This document shows positions 35,873 through 44,620 of a stretch of DNA of 64,000 bases, one piece after another (position 1 is the stretch's first letter; each line of letters begins with the position of its first letter). Source of the stretch: Candidatus Litorirhabdus singularis (GTDB lineage Bacteria > Pseudomonadota > Gammaproteobacteria > Pseudomonadales > Halieaceae); contig NZ_SHNN01000004.1 in the NCBI RefSeq assembly GCF_026262625.1, positions 186,001-250,000 of the forward strand. Direction: 5' to 3'. Both the position numbers and the translations under genes were made by a program. Below the pieces are notes generated by a model. That model saw only the letters and a program-made list of their open reading frames with translations. It did not search any database and had not been told where the DNA came from.

Positions 35873-36682
35873 TTAGCCTTTTAGAGACACGGCTTGGTAG
35901 ACACGAGCGGGCGGTCGACGGACGGCCCATATCAGTCCTGTACGCTCCAATAGACATATCACCCAATAGACAGCATCGATTTCCCACCAGTAGAGGCCAG
36001 CGCGAGCTGAGGAGGGATAATAGTGATGGTTGTTATGCCATCCTTCCCCGAGCGCCAGCACCGCTATGATGGCATTGTTGGTAGAGTCATCGCTGGTGTT
36101 GAAGCGTCGGCTGCCACGGGTATGGCAAAAGTAGTTTACGGCTCCGGCCAGGTGAATGATGCTGACTGCGCCAAGGCATAACCCTATGGCGACCGTGGTG
36201 AAACCGCCATAGGCGAACAAGGCCAGAGCGATAATACATGCTGGAACATACTTGTGCTTGTGCAGCCAGACCAGTTCCGGGTAACGGCACAGGTCTTTGG
36301 TATTACGTAGAACTTCCTCTTCGCGGTAGCCGAAGTCGACCAAGCTGCCTATCCAGCATGACCAGGCGCCTTGGGTCGGCGAATGCACGTCGGCGTCGGT
36401 GTCGGTGTGGCGATGGTGCAGTCGATGCTTACCGCTAAAACCGATGGGGTCGCCGAAGGCTGTGGCGGCACACAGTGCCAGAAAACCCTGGAATACTCTG
36501 CTGGTAGCGAAAGAGCGGTGGGCAAAATATCGATGTAATGCCAGCGTGGATCCAAGAAGTTGCAGCGGCCAAATCAGTGCAAAGACGTACCAGTCCAAAG
36601 ACTGCGCTCCGATAATCAAGGCTGTGATCGGGAGTAAGTGAACTATCAAAATTGCAGTATAGCGGGTTGCTTTGTCCTGCAT
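35873..36682 (-). CDS. Acyl-CoA/acyl-lipid desaturase (membrane fatty acid desaturase)
   Basis: 269 residues from ATG 36682; a TTG at 36730 would overlap the previous gene. It has the three histidine boxes of the delta-9 desaturase family: HRYFAHRSF, HRLHHRHTD and HNNHHYYPSS, with hydrophobic helices between. The diiron membrane enzyme would introduce a double bond in an acyl chain and so alter membrane fluidity. It is 28 bases downstream of the radical SAM gene and almost certainly co-transcribed with it and the large ATPase gene. Confidence 0.9.
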   Translation of the reverse strand: MQDKATRYTAILIVHLLPITALIIGAQSLDWYVFALIWPLQLLGSTLALHRYFAHRSFATSRVFQGFLALCAATAFGDPIGFSGKHRLHHRHTDTDADVHSPTQGAWSCWIGSLVDFGYREEEVLRNTKDLCRYPELVWLHKHKYVPACIIALALFAYGGFTTVAIGLCLGAVSIIHLAGAVNYFCHTRGSRRFNTSDDSTNNAIIAVLALGEGWHNNHHYYPSSARAGLYWWEIDAVYWVICLLERTGLIWAVRRPPARVYQAVSLKG

Positions 36683-36710
36683 CGAGATCACAGCGGTAGC
36701 GTGTTCTATG

Positions 36711-38309
36711 TCAGGCACTGGACGAGGCAAGAACTTCTAGCGGTTGGCTTTGTGTCACCCGGTCCAGCACGTCGGCCTGTAACAGCGGATTTATCTCTCG
36801 GCCAGCATCAACCAGCACGGTTGGCTCAAAATAGTGTCGATACTCAGCTGCCACTGGCAGGCAGGGCGTGTAGATATCATCCAGCCGCTCTGTGGTGCTG
36901 ATGTGGGTGCGTGGACGGGCCTTCTTGGAAAATGATAGAGGGCTGCTAAAGGCTCTTGGAAACAGTATCGCAGCGACGTTGAGGTTGGCGTATATTTTCT
37001 GCTTCCAGTCGAGTGAATGTCGGTAGCGACGCATGAACTCTATCTGGTGACGGTAGACTTTACTCCGATAATTACGAAAATTTTTCCCGGTCTTAATGAA
37101 ATCTACGACCTCATCGATGGGCTGCATCGGTTCAACGCATAACGTAGAGCTTTCAAGGTCGCGCATATTTGTATTGGGTAGTATCTGTTTGTTCTCAAGT
37201 CTTTGTTTGAACATTGGCGTGCCCGGGTAAGGCGTTGCGGTAAAGGTGAAAAGTGGGATCGGCACCTCTGGCGTATCGCAGATAATATCCATCTCCTGAT
37301 ACATCTGTGCTGTTGTGCGCTCCGTAGGATCAAAAACCAAGCCATACTTGAACAGGATCCCCTCATCCAGACAGCGAGTAATCAGGTCTACCTGATTGCG
37401 CTTGGCGTTCTGACTTTTGTTGACCTTGTCCAGCCACACCTGATCAGCAAAAGACTCGACGCCAACAAACAAGCTGATGCAACCGTTCTGCCTGGCCTTC
37501 TGGATATTGGTGTCGTCCCAGAAAAAAGTATCAGTTACAAAGCCAAACCAGTGTTGAAATTGTCCGGCGTCAATTCTGGCCTTAACCGGTGCAATGCGCT
37601 GATCGAATGTTTTGTTGCCATCGCCTACCAGTTGATTGTCATTGAAAACCACTGCGAAGCGCTTGCCCAGTGCATCCAGCTGCCGCTCCAGGTAGTCAAC
37701 GGGCTGCGCGGAGTAGGGCAGGCCAGTGGCAGTAAGGCTGCAAAAATCACAGCGAAAGTTACAGTTGCGGCTGGACTCTACATAACCAAGCTGACGCATC
37801 CAATAGGCTAGGTCATAGCGTGGCGTAAAGACTTCGGCCACGTACTGTTGCCCCATAGACTCGGCAATAACGCCCTCAATTTCTTCTACATCACCCAGAC
37901 AGAGGTAGTCGAAAAATTGGCGTGCGTACTGCGGTAAGGAGCGTACCGCGTGTCCACCGGCGGCGACGATAACAGAGGAGTTATAACTTTTGGCGTAGGC
38001 GGTTACATGTAAGAGGCGATCAAAGGCGGCGGTGAGCCCTGTAAGAACGATGATGTCTGGCCATTGCAACAGTGCAGGCTGGTAAATTTCAATAAACCCG
38101 CTGTTGACCTCGTTGTACAAGACGACGTCGCAGGTTTCGGGGTTGAAAAATCCGGCTAGTAGCACTGGGGCTGCGGTGTCGGGAACTTCATTGCTGCGCT
38201 TGATGGACTCGCGCATTTCCGGGAAATAGCAGTTGACGATTAGGACGCGTTTATTCGGTGTTTTATGTGTACTTTTAATTGAATTCAGGTGGCGCTCGAG
38301 TTGTCCCAT
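36711..38309 (-). CDS. B12-binding-type radical SAM protein
   Basis: 532 residues. The N-terminal 160 residues have the fold pattern of a cobalamin-binding domain (RVLIVNCYFPE start, VAAGGHAVRSLP and LGDVEEIEGVI) but no canonical DxHxxG ligand, so B12 may bind base-off or not at all. The radical SAM core begins with the 4Fe-4S motif CNFRCDFC (C183, C187, C190) and includes LFVGVESF and FTFTATPYPGTP. The substrate is unknown. Its tight linkage to a fatty acid desaturase suggests a lipid or lipid-head modification. AAGGA lies seven bases before the ATG. Confidence 0.85.
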   Translation of the reverse strand: MGQLERHLNSIKSTHKTPNKRVLIVNCYFPEMRESIKRSNEVPDTAAPVLLAGFFNPETCDVVLYNEVNSGFIEIYQPALLQWPDIIVLTGLTAAFDRLLHVTAYAKSYNSSVIVAAGGHAVRSLPQYARQFFDYLCLGDVEEIEGVIAESMGQQYVAEVFTPRYDLAYWMRQLGYVESSRNCNFRCDFCSLTATGLPYSAQPVDYLERQLDALGKRFAVVFNDNQLVGDGNKTFDQRIAPVKARIDAGQFQHWFGFVTDTFFWDDTNIQKARQNGCISLFVGVESFADQVWLDKVNKSQNAKRNQVDLITRCLDEGILFKYGLVFDPTERTTAQMYQEMDIICDTPEVPIPLFTFTATPYPGTPMFKQRLENKQILPNTNMRDLESSTLCVEPMQPIDEVVDFIKTGKNFRNYRSKVYRHQIEFMRRYRHSLDWKQKIYANLNVAAILFPRAFSSPLSFSKKARPRTHISTTERLDDIYTPCLPVAAEYRHYFEPTVLVDAGREINPLLQADVLDRVTQSQPLEVLASSSA

Positions 38310-38345
38310 GCTTACATCCTTGTGTCTAAGGTTGGTCTGGTTTTC

Positions 38346-41300
38346 TCATTGGGCTTTGGTCTCATGTTCCACGTCTGCCGCACGCGGTCGCTCTTGCTGC
38401 TCCGCTAATAGTCGAGCCAGATCGTTGGAAGCGTGTGAGCTGTAAGCGAGCGAAGCGTTGGCTTCTGCCAAAGCAATCGCTTCCTTGTAAAGTGCGACGG
38501 CCTGTTCGGTATCGCCTTTCATTTTAGCTATGGTTCCTTGCACCCGCAGAGGCTCGCTGATGACGTAGTTCTCACCACTGTTATTGACTAGCTGTTGGGC
38601 TTCATTAACGTAGTTTTCCGCTTCCTCAAGTCTGTTATTCATGGCGAGGGCTTCGGCGGTATCGAGGCACATTGCAGGGGCGCCAAAGAGAGCGCCTGAC
38701 TGGCGAAATTTTTGCATGAAATCGAGCATGTTAGTGATTTCTTCTTCAGGCCCTTGGCCTTGCTCATCGCGCTGCTGGTGAAAACGCGCCCAGGACATAA
38801 TAAATTCAGAATTAACGATCCAGAAATTGAGGTTTCTTTCCCGGGCGAGGGCGAGTGTTTTCATGCCCATTTCTATTGTCTCTTTATAGTCCAGTCGCTT
38901 CTGCATGAGCCAGGTGCCAAGGAACGAGGCAAATACGATTCCCACCGGGTTTTTTAGCTCGTAGGCGAGGTCAATTGCCTGCTGGTTCATTTCAAGGGCT
39001 TGTTCTGCGTTGCCAAGATGCCAGTGTATGTGGGCGCAAACTGACAGGTTATGGATGCGGCCATCGTCGCCGCTGGGAGAAAACTCACAGTAATCGGCAG
39101 CATTATCCCGCGCAATTTTCTGCGCTATTTCTAGGTGTTCTAGCGCTTCCGCAAGTTGTCCGGCGCGTTGTTTGCTGTAACCCAGGCAGTAGTGGGCCTG
39201 AACTTTCTTGGCCGCTGAACCATCGGTATCTGCAAGCCGTATCAGTCTCTCACCCACGTCTCTGGCATCGCCTTCTGACCCGCCTATTTGAAAATAGGAC
39301 CAAAGGCCGCACAGCAGCGTAAATAGCTGGGGTATATCTCCGACCTTATCGCAGAGCTCCAGCGCGCGCTTGAAGGTCCTCTCTACCTGCGGGTCTGCGT
39401 AGCCATTAACGGTTAGCAGCGCCCTGCCGCGTATGGCCTGTAAGCCTACTTCAGCGATATCACGACTGACGGATTCCGGCATATTGGCGACGACGCGCAA
39501 ACCGCTGTCCGTTAAACCAACGGATTCTGTCATGGCATATTTTTGCAGCGCACTCTTGGCGGCTTTGCTTAAACAGGTAATTGCCTTATCAAACTGCATG
39601 CTGCCTTCGTAGTGAAAGGCCAATACCTCGGGCACGGAATCCTCTTGACCCTCCGTCTGCTCCAGCGCGCTTGCTACCCTGGCATGCAGGTCTTTGCGCG
39701 TCGACTTAAGCATCGATTGATAGGCTGTTTCCTGCACTAATGTGTGTTTGAACGAGTAGACGCTGTTAGGGATTGAGCCGCGCTGATAAAGAAACTCTGC
39801 GTTGACCAGCAGTCTCAATTCGTCCTGAAAGCTGGTTTCATCTCTGGCTTGCGAGACTGACGTCAGAAGCTGGTAGTTAAACTCTCGGCCGAGTAAAGAA
39901 CACAGCTGCAATAAGGGCTTGGCCGCACCCAGGTTATCAACTCTAGATGCCAGCGAACGCTGTAAGCTGGCAGGTAACACCAGCTCGCTGAGTTTGTAGT
40001 CTGGATTGGAATTGGCTGCAGCATAAACCGCTTTCGCCAATTCCTCAGCAAACAGTGGGTTACCGCCTGCTTCCTCAACCAGTCGTTGGACGAAGTCCTC
40101 TGGAGGATCAAGCTCAAGCAGGATATTGCTTACCAACTCACTGGTTGAGCGTTTGGACAGCTTTTGCAGGTTAAGGGTTGTGACATTTGAGCGCGATTCC
40201 CACTCCAGCTGCAATTTTGGGCGTGTAGTAAACAAGCTCATCATGCCGGAGTTGGATTTTTCGCTCACCAGTAAGTTGATGATCTCCAATGTTGAGGCAT
40301 CAGCCCAATGCAAATCTTCTACAATGAAAAGCAGGGTCTTGTTTTTGGCAGTGGCGCGCAGAAAGTCGACCAAATACTGCATTAATTCCTGTCGTGCGGC
40401 TTCGCTAAAAGCAGCCTCATCATCTGCTTCAAACGACAGTAGCGACGCCACCAGTGGCACCGCTCTTTCAACATCAATCTGCAGGTCCATCATTACCGTC
40501 TTGATGCGCTCGGTTCTTTCGGCAGCTGAGCGGCTGCTGCCCAAGCCCAGGTCCTGGCCCATGATAAACTCGATAATTGGCTGAAAAGCCGAGTTGCGCT
40601 CCAGGGGGGAGCAGTAAAGTGGCATGACCAGTACGGATTTTGACTCCTGCGCGCGTCGGGTAAATTCACGAACAATGGTGGTTTTGCCGATGCCCGGCTC
40701 GCCGCGCAGTACAATGAATTCGTCTTCGCCTTCAATCGCACGCTGCCAGCGGTCGAGAATCAGCTCGATTTCAGAACGACGCCCCAGCAGCGAGCCTGCG
40801 GCCCCGTTATCGGCGTCGGGCTCGAGTTCAGGCTGGTGTAGCTCGAGTGCTCTATAAATAGGACTTACTGCACCTGTCTGGGCATTGGTGTGACTGCCAG
40901 CTGACTCGCACACCACCCGATTGCGAAGCAGTTGTTGGGTGAAATCGTCCAGCATCACCTCACCAGGGGCAGCCAGCGACTGTACCCAGCTGGCTTCTTG
41001 AGATGCAGTCCCGACGACATTCATGACTTCGTCGCTTTGATCAATGACCACATGGTCACTGTGCACGCCTGCCATCAATACCAATTGCTGTGAAGTGCCG
41101 GCCCTGACTTCCGAGCTTTGGCGCTGAAGATGCTCTGCTGCGGCTAATGCCATCACCACTGCCCGTATGGCGTCATTCTCGTAGGAAGTGGGATAGCCAA
41201 AGATAAACTCATAGGAGGTGCTGTTGCTGCTGGTGGCGACGGCGGAGTATTTCTCCGCAAGTGCGCTGACCAGCTTTTGCACTTCAGGCACCAGACTCAG

Positions 41301-41735
41301 CATTTCTTCCGGGTCGTCAACCAGAACACCGTTTTTGGCTAGCACAAAGGATATGTTGAGCAGCGTGACCTGATGCCGATGCGCTGTACCGGTTTCTATC
41401 TCGACAGAGGGGCCCTGAACGCCCGCAACGGCTTCTACCAACTCCGGGTCGAGCTCGGGCTTGTTTACTTCGGGCTCCAGGTCCCCGGTCCTCTCGATTC
41501 CCTGGAATGAGAAATCGAAAATCCAGGACAGCACCAGAACCACTGGGAAGCCGAGCAACAGAACAACAATAATGCCCTGCAGTATCCATTGGGGTGCACC
41601 TAGACCGCCGAGAATGTCGCTGACCGGGCCCACCACCGCAGCGAGCAGGATAAGGTAGCCGACTGCGGTACCGAAGGTTTTGCGTCTGCGCATTTCGCTC
41701 CAGAAATGGGCGGCACTGTCAGCAAATTTCCCCAC
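38346..41735 (-). CDS. Membrane-anchored ATPase with degenerate cyclase domain and TPR repeats
   Basis: 1129 residues in four parts. Two hydrophobic helices (about 20-74, ending WIFDFSFQGIERTGDLEP) match the anchor seen before CHASE/adenylate-cyclase-like proteins. A class III cyclase homology domain (about 120-270) lacks the metal-binding aspartates (VTLLNISFVLA where FADIVGFT is expected). The AAA/STAND-type ATPase has a P-loop GEPGIGKT at 345-352 and Walker B IVEDLHWAD at 471-479. A long helical TPR array follows from about 650 to the end. It looks like a signal-sensing scaffold without cyclase activity. It starts at GTG 41735 with AGGAG, and is first of a tight trio with radical SAM and desaturase. 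Confidence 0.85.
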   Translation of the reverse strand: MGKFADSAAHFWSEMRRRKTFGTAVGYLILLAAVVGPVSDILGGLGAPQWILQGIIVVLLLGFPVVLVLSWIFDFSFQGIERTGDLEPEVNKPELDPELVEAVAGVQGPSVEIETGTAHRHQVTLLNISFVLAKNGVLVDDPEEMLSLVPEVQKLVSALAEKYSAVATSSNSTSYEFIFGYPTSYENDAIRAVVMALAAAEHLQRQSSEVRAGTSQQLVLMAGVHSDHVVIDQSDEVMNVVGTASQEASWVQSLAAPGEVMLDDFTQQLLRNRVVCESAGSHTNAQTGAVSPIYRALELHQPELEPDADNGAAGSLLGRRSEIELILDRWQRAIEGEDEFIVLRGEPGIGKTTIVREFTRRAQESKSVLVMPLYCSPLERNSAFQPIIEFIMGQDLGLGSSRSAAERTERIKTVMMDLQIDVERAVPLVASLLSFEADDEAAFSEAARQELMQYLVDFLRATAKNKTLLFIVEDLHWADASTLEIINLLVSEKSNSGMMSLFTTRPKLQLEWESRSNVTTLNLQKLSKRSTSELVSNILLELDPPEDFVQRLVEEAGGNPLFAEELAKAVYAAANSNPDYKLSELVLPASLQRSLASRVDNLGAAKPLLQLCSLLGREFNYQLLTSVSQARDETSFQDELRLLVNAEFLYQRGSIPNSVYSFKHTLVQETAYQSMLKSTRKDLHARVASALEQTEGQEDSVPEVLAFHYEGSMQFDKAITCLSKAAKSALQKYAMTESVGLTDSGLRVVANMPESVSRDIAEVGLQAIRGRALLTVNGYADPQVERTFKRALELCDKVGDIPQLFTLLCGLWSYFQIGGSEGDARDVGERLIRLADTDGSAAKKVQAHYCLGYSKQRAGQLAEALEHLEIAQKIARDNAADYCEFSPSGDDGRIHNLSVCAHIHWHLGNAEQALEMNQQAIDLAYELKNPVGIVFASFLGTWLMQKRLDYKETIEMGMKTLALARERNLNFWIVNSEFIMSWARFHQQRDEQGQGPEEEITNMLDFMQKFRQSGALFGAPAMCLDTAEALAMNNRLEEAENYVNEAQQLVNNSGENYVISEPLRVQGTIAKMKGDTEQAVALYKEAIALAEANASLAYSSHASNDLARLLAEQQERPRAADVEHETKAQ

Positions 41736-41920
41736 GGTCTCCTCTCAATTTTTGCAGGACTAATGTCATGGTCACGATCCCGTGTGCCAGTTTAGCCTGC
41801 GGCGGTGCGGCTGCATTATCACTGGAACGAAAATCAATTTCAGGAATAGGCAAAGTACGCCATCAGATTAGTCAATACTAACCGGAAAGTCCAATGAGAG
41901 TGGGCCTCAGCGGGACATTT

Positions 41921-43021
41921 CTATGGCACCGCAGAGACAGGAGCTATGTTCAGAAAACGCTGTTCATCTGGAATCTTATAGACATTGCTGCGCCGATCCT
42001 GCAGCGGGGCGCCGGCGAGGAAATCGTTGCCTTCTGCAAGCATTTTTTTGCCTACATAAGAGCCGTACTCTGCCAGTTCTTTAACGCGCGGCGAAGCGGT
42101 GCTCGCTAGCTGCGCAAACTCCTCCTTGGAGGGTATCTTTTCAATACCGAGTTTCTCAAAACCCTCACGTGTGAAGCTAATGTTATAGCGCTTGTACCAG
42201 ATATCGCCCTCTGCTGCCTGACGCTTCATGATCTGATGCTGCAGAAAGTTCACATCTTGCATCATCGCTGAAACCATCGAGGCGTAAAGTCTCTCATCAT
42301 CCAGCTCACCGATATTGGAGCCGGCACCGCCTTCATGGTAGCCGGTACCCACGGAGTAGAATTTCAAGGGTTCCCGATACGGGTTCCAGCCCAATCTGCG
42401 CTGCACACCGACATAGGCTGCGTAGGTTGGGTTAGCAAAAGGAGAAATGCCACCGTCCAGATAGTCACCCTGAGGGGCGAACAGGGGCGGCAGCGCCGCA
42501 CTGCGTAAAACGATTTTCCACACCGGTTCGCTGCTCTCATCAACCTGGCCGCTCCAGAATGATGGTTGTTCTACTTGGTCTTTGGGGAAGTTGCCGAAAA
42601 AGACCACCTTATTGAGGTCCATATTCTTGGTTACCACAGCAAACCGTTTCTTCAGGTCAGCCGGTCGCGTGTTTTCACCCAGCAATTTTTTGAGAACATC
42701 CTCCAGCATGGCGGAAGAGGCCTCTCTACGCTTGCGAGGTCCTGCAGCGCCCTTGTCACCCGCGCCGTCGTCCTTGGCAGCAGCGTTCATGCTGATGCTC
42801 AGCCCCTCACCTAATGCGATGAAATGCTGCTTCAGCTCGCCAGCGGAAATGCCTTTTGCCAGACCGGCTGCCAGCAGTGATCCGGCGCTGGTGCCGACAA
42901 AACAGTCAAATAACTCGCACGCTGGTTTACCGCCATTGGCGATTTCCATCTGCTCGATTATTGCGGCAGAAAAAACACCTCGAATGCCGCCGCCATCTAT
43001 CGTTAAAATGCGCTTTGTCAT
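41921..43021 (-). CDS. Patatin-like phospholipase
   Basis: 366 residues with the complete patatin core: oxyanion motif GGGIRG at 10-15, nucleophile S45 in GTSAGS and partner D189 in DGG. It resembles cytoplasmic CapV/FabD-type patatins in length and layout. It would cleave acyl groups from phospholipids or related lipids. A good AAGGAAAGG ribosome site precedes the ATG. It is transcribed in the same direction as the large ATPase gene but 185 bases upstream, so it may have its own transcript. The 159-base region ahead of it holds a 5-bp hairpin and nothing else recognised. Confidence 0.9.
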   Translation of the reverse strand: MTKRILTIDGGGIRGVFSAAIIEQMEIANGGKPACELFDCFVGTSAGSLLAAGLAKGISAGELKQHFIALGEGLSISMNAAAKDDGAGDKGAAGPRKRREASSAMLEDVLKKLLGENTRPADLKKRFAVVTKNMDLNKVVFFGNFPKDQVEQPSFWSGQVDESSEPVWKIVLRSAALPPLFAPQGDYLDGGISPFANPTYAAYVGVQRRLGWNPYREPLKFYSVGTGYHEGGAGSNIGELDDERLYASMVSAMMQDVNFLQHQIMKRQAAEGDIWYKRYNISFTREGFEKLGIEKIPSKEEFAQLASTASPRVKELAEYGSYVGKKMLAEGNDFLAGAPLQDRRSNVYKIPDEQRFLNIAPVSAVP

Positions 43022-43180
43022 AGCCTTTCCTTATACAGATTGTGGCGCTGATTATAAAACCAGCTATCTCTGAGGATAGTGCATAATTTGAATAGCGCTA
43101 GTCAAGACAAACCCATAACTACCGCCCTGTGCGCTGGCCATTGCAGGGTTCCAGGAGCAGTGGGTGTTAACGCGACTGAA

Positions 43181-43543
43181 CTACTGACTGGCTTTTAGGG
43201 TTCGTGCCTGATCCAGTCCGCCGGCATTAGTCAGGTTTTCATAGCCGGCCTGGCGCAGGCTTTCCAGCGCAAAGCCCGAGCGCTTGCCGCTACCACAATA
43301 GAGAATAATGGCGGTTTCAGTAGCCACCTTGCGCTGGCCAAGCGCGGCGACAACATCACCAAACTCAATATTAATAGCGCCTTCCACATGTCCATCGGAA
43401 AACTCTGAGGCGGTGCGAACATCTATCCACATTGGGTCTGACTCCTGCGCGTGGGCTAGCATAGCGCTGCCATAGAGCAGCAAGGCTAGCCCCAGTTGAA
43501 TGGTTAGTCCTATGATTTTTAACTTTGAACTCTGTGTTTTCAT
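43181..43543 (-). CDS. Exported rhodanese-like sulfurtransferase
   Basis: 120 residues. A signal peptide-like helix (IIGLTIQLGLALLLYGSAMLA) is followed by a single rhodanese domain with WIDVRTASEFSDGHVEGAIN and the active-site loop CGSGKRS. This resembles PspE, a periplasmic thiosulfate sulfurtransferase. The conserved cysteine is present, so activity is likely. It is divergent from the exonuclease/phosphatase gene across a 162-base region that holds no recognised promoter. Confidence 0.88.
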   Translation of the reverse strand: MKTQSSKLKIIGLTIQLGLALLLYGSAMLAHAQESDPMWIDVRTASEFSDGHVEGAINIEFGDVVAALGQRKVATETAIILYCGSGKRSGFALESLRQAGYENLTNAGGLDQARTLKASQ

Positions 43544-43705
43544 AGGGCCATGTTACGTTGTGAGACGATGGCAGGGAAGAGCTAGCAGCGGCAGTTGGCA
43601 GCCATTGCCGGCCGGGCTTGGGTTGAAGCACGCTAATGCAGGATGATGGCTCTATCGCTCCGGCCAATTCCTGTTGGTTTACAATCGAGTTACGGTGAAA
43701 TAATA

Positions 43706-44620
43706 ATGGCGCAACCTATTCAAGTGACGTGCGAGCGCAAGGCCATTTTTCGCTTTTACAAAATTGCTGTTGGCGTCTGTTTTGGCCTGATGCCAGCGCT
43801 GGCAATGGCTAACCCTGCCGGCTGTTTAGATGCGCCTGCTGTGTTGGCGAGTCCGACCCTGACAGTGGCTAGCTTGAACGTTGCGCATGGGCGCCGTCAG
43901 AGTTTCAATCAGCTGCTGCTGTCGCGTCAGGCTATCGAGTCTAACCTGGGTCTAGTAGCTGCTCAATTGCAGAACAGCGGTGCGGAAGTCGTGGCGCTGC
44001 AGGAAGCCGATGCAGCGTCAGGTTGGAGTGGTGATTTCGATCATGTTCAATTGCTGGCTGGCAGCGCGGGCCTGCCGTGCTACTTCCATGGGCTGCATGA
44101 CCAAAGTCGCTTGTCCAGTTATGGCACAGCCTTGCTGTCGCGCTATGCGCTGTTTCAGACTGCGTCGCAGACTTTTGCACCGTCATGGCCGACCAAGCCT
44201 AAGGGCTTTGTGGTCTCCCGTCTGCACTGGAACCCGAATGACAAACTGGACTCAGCGCTTGAAGTGGTGCTGGTATCGTTGCATCTGGACTTTTCTCGGG
44301 CGAGTGTGCGCAATAGTCAGGCCGCCGAGCTAATTGCTGCGCTGCAGGATGTTACTGGCCCCTTGGTGGTGATGGGTGACTTTAATGCAGAATGGGCGGA
44401 GTCAGACTCTGCGGTGCGTACTTTGGCGCAGGCTCTGTCCCTGCAGGCTTATGAACCGGAGGTCGGCAACCAGGGCACCTATGTCGGCAAGCATAAGCGG
44501 TTGGACTGGATTTTGATTTCATCGCAACTAAAATTTGTAAATCATCGGGTTATCCCTGAGGTGGTATCTGACCATCTGACCGTTGTTGCTGAGCTAGCGT
44601 TAGTAGAGGTACTGCTATGA
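43706..44620 (+). CDS. Exported endonuclease/exonuclease/phosphatase family protein
   Basis: 304 residues from ATG 43706; a further in-frame ATG at 43643 is less likely. A signal segment (KIAVGVCFGLMPALAMA) is followed by the DNase I-like fold: SLNVAHG, ALQEAD with the metal Glu, VVLVSLHLDF, GDFNAEW and the C-terminal SDHLTVV catalytic pair. Substrate may be DNA, a phospholipid or an inositol phosphate. It overlaps the phospholipase D gene by four bases (ATGA), so the two are coupled and may act together on an extracytoplasmic substrate. Confidence 0.87.
   Translation: MAQPIQVTCERKAIFRFYKIAVGVCFGLMPALAMANPAGCLDAPAVLASPTLTVASLNVAHGRRQSFNQLLLSRQAIESNLGLVAAQLQNSGAEVVALQEADAASGWSGDFDHVQLLAGSAGLPCYFHGLHDQSRLSSYGTALLSRYALFQTASQTFAPSWPTKPKGFVVSRLHWNPNDKLDSALEVVLVSLHLDFSRASVRNSQAAELIAALQDVTGPLVVMGDFNAEWAESDSAVRTLAQALSLQAYEPEVGNQGTYVGKHKRLDWILISSQLKFVNHRVIPEVVSDHLTVVAELALVEVLL

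Noticed and set aside
38346-43021. Patatin plus pseudo-cyclase as a CBASS or Pycsar defence system
   Set aside because: No CD-NTase and no catalytically complete cyclase is present, the genes are 185 bases apart, and neighbouring genes are metabolic; kept only as a remote option.
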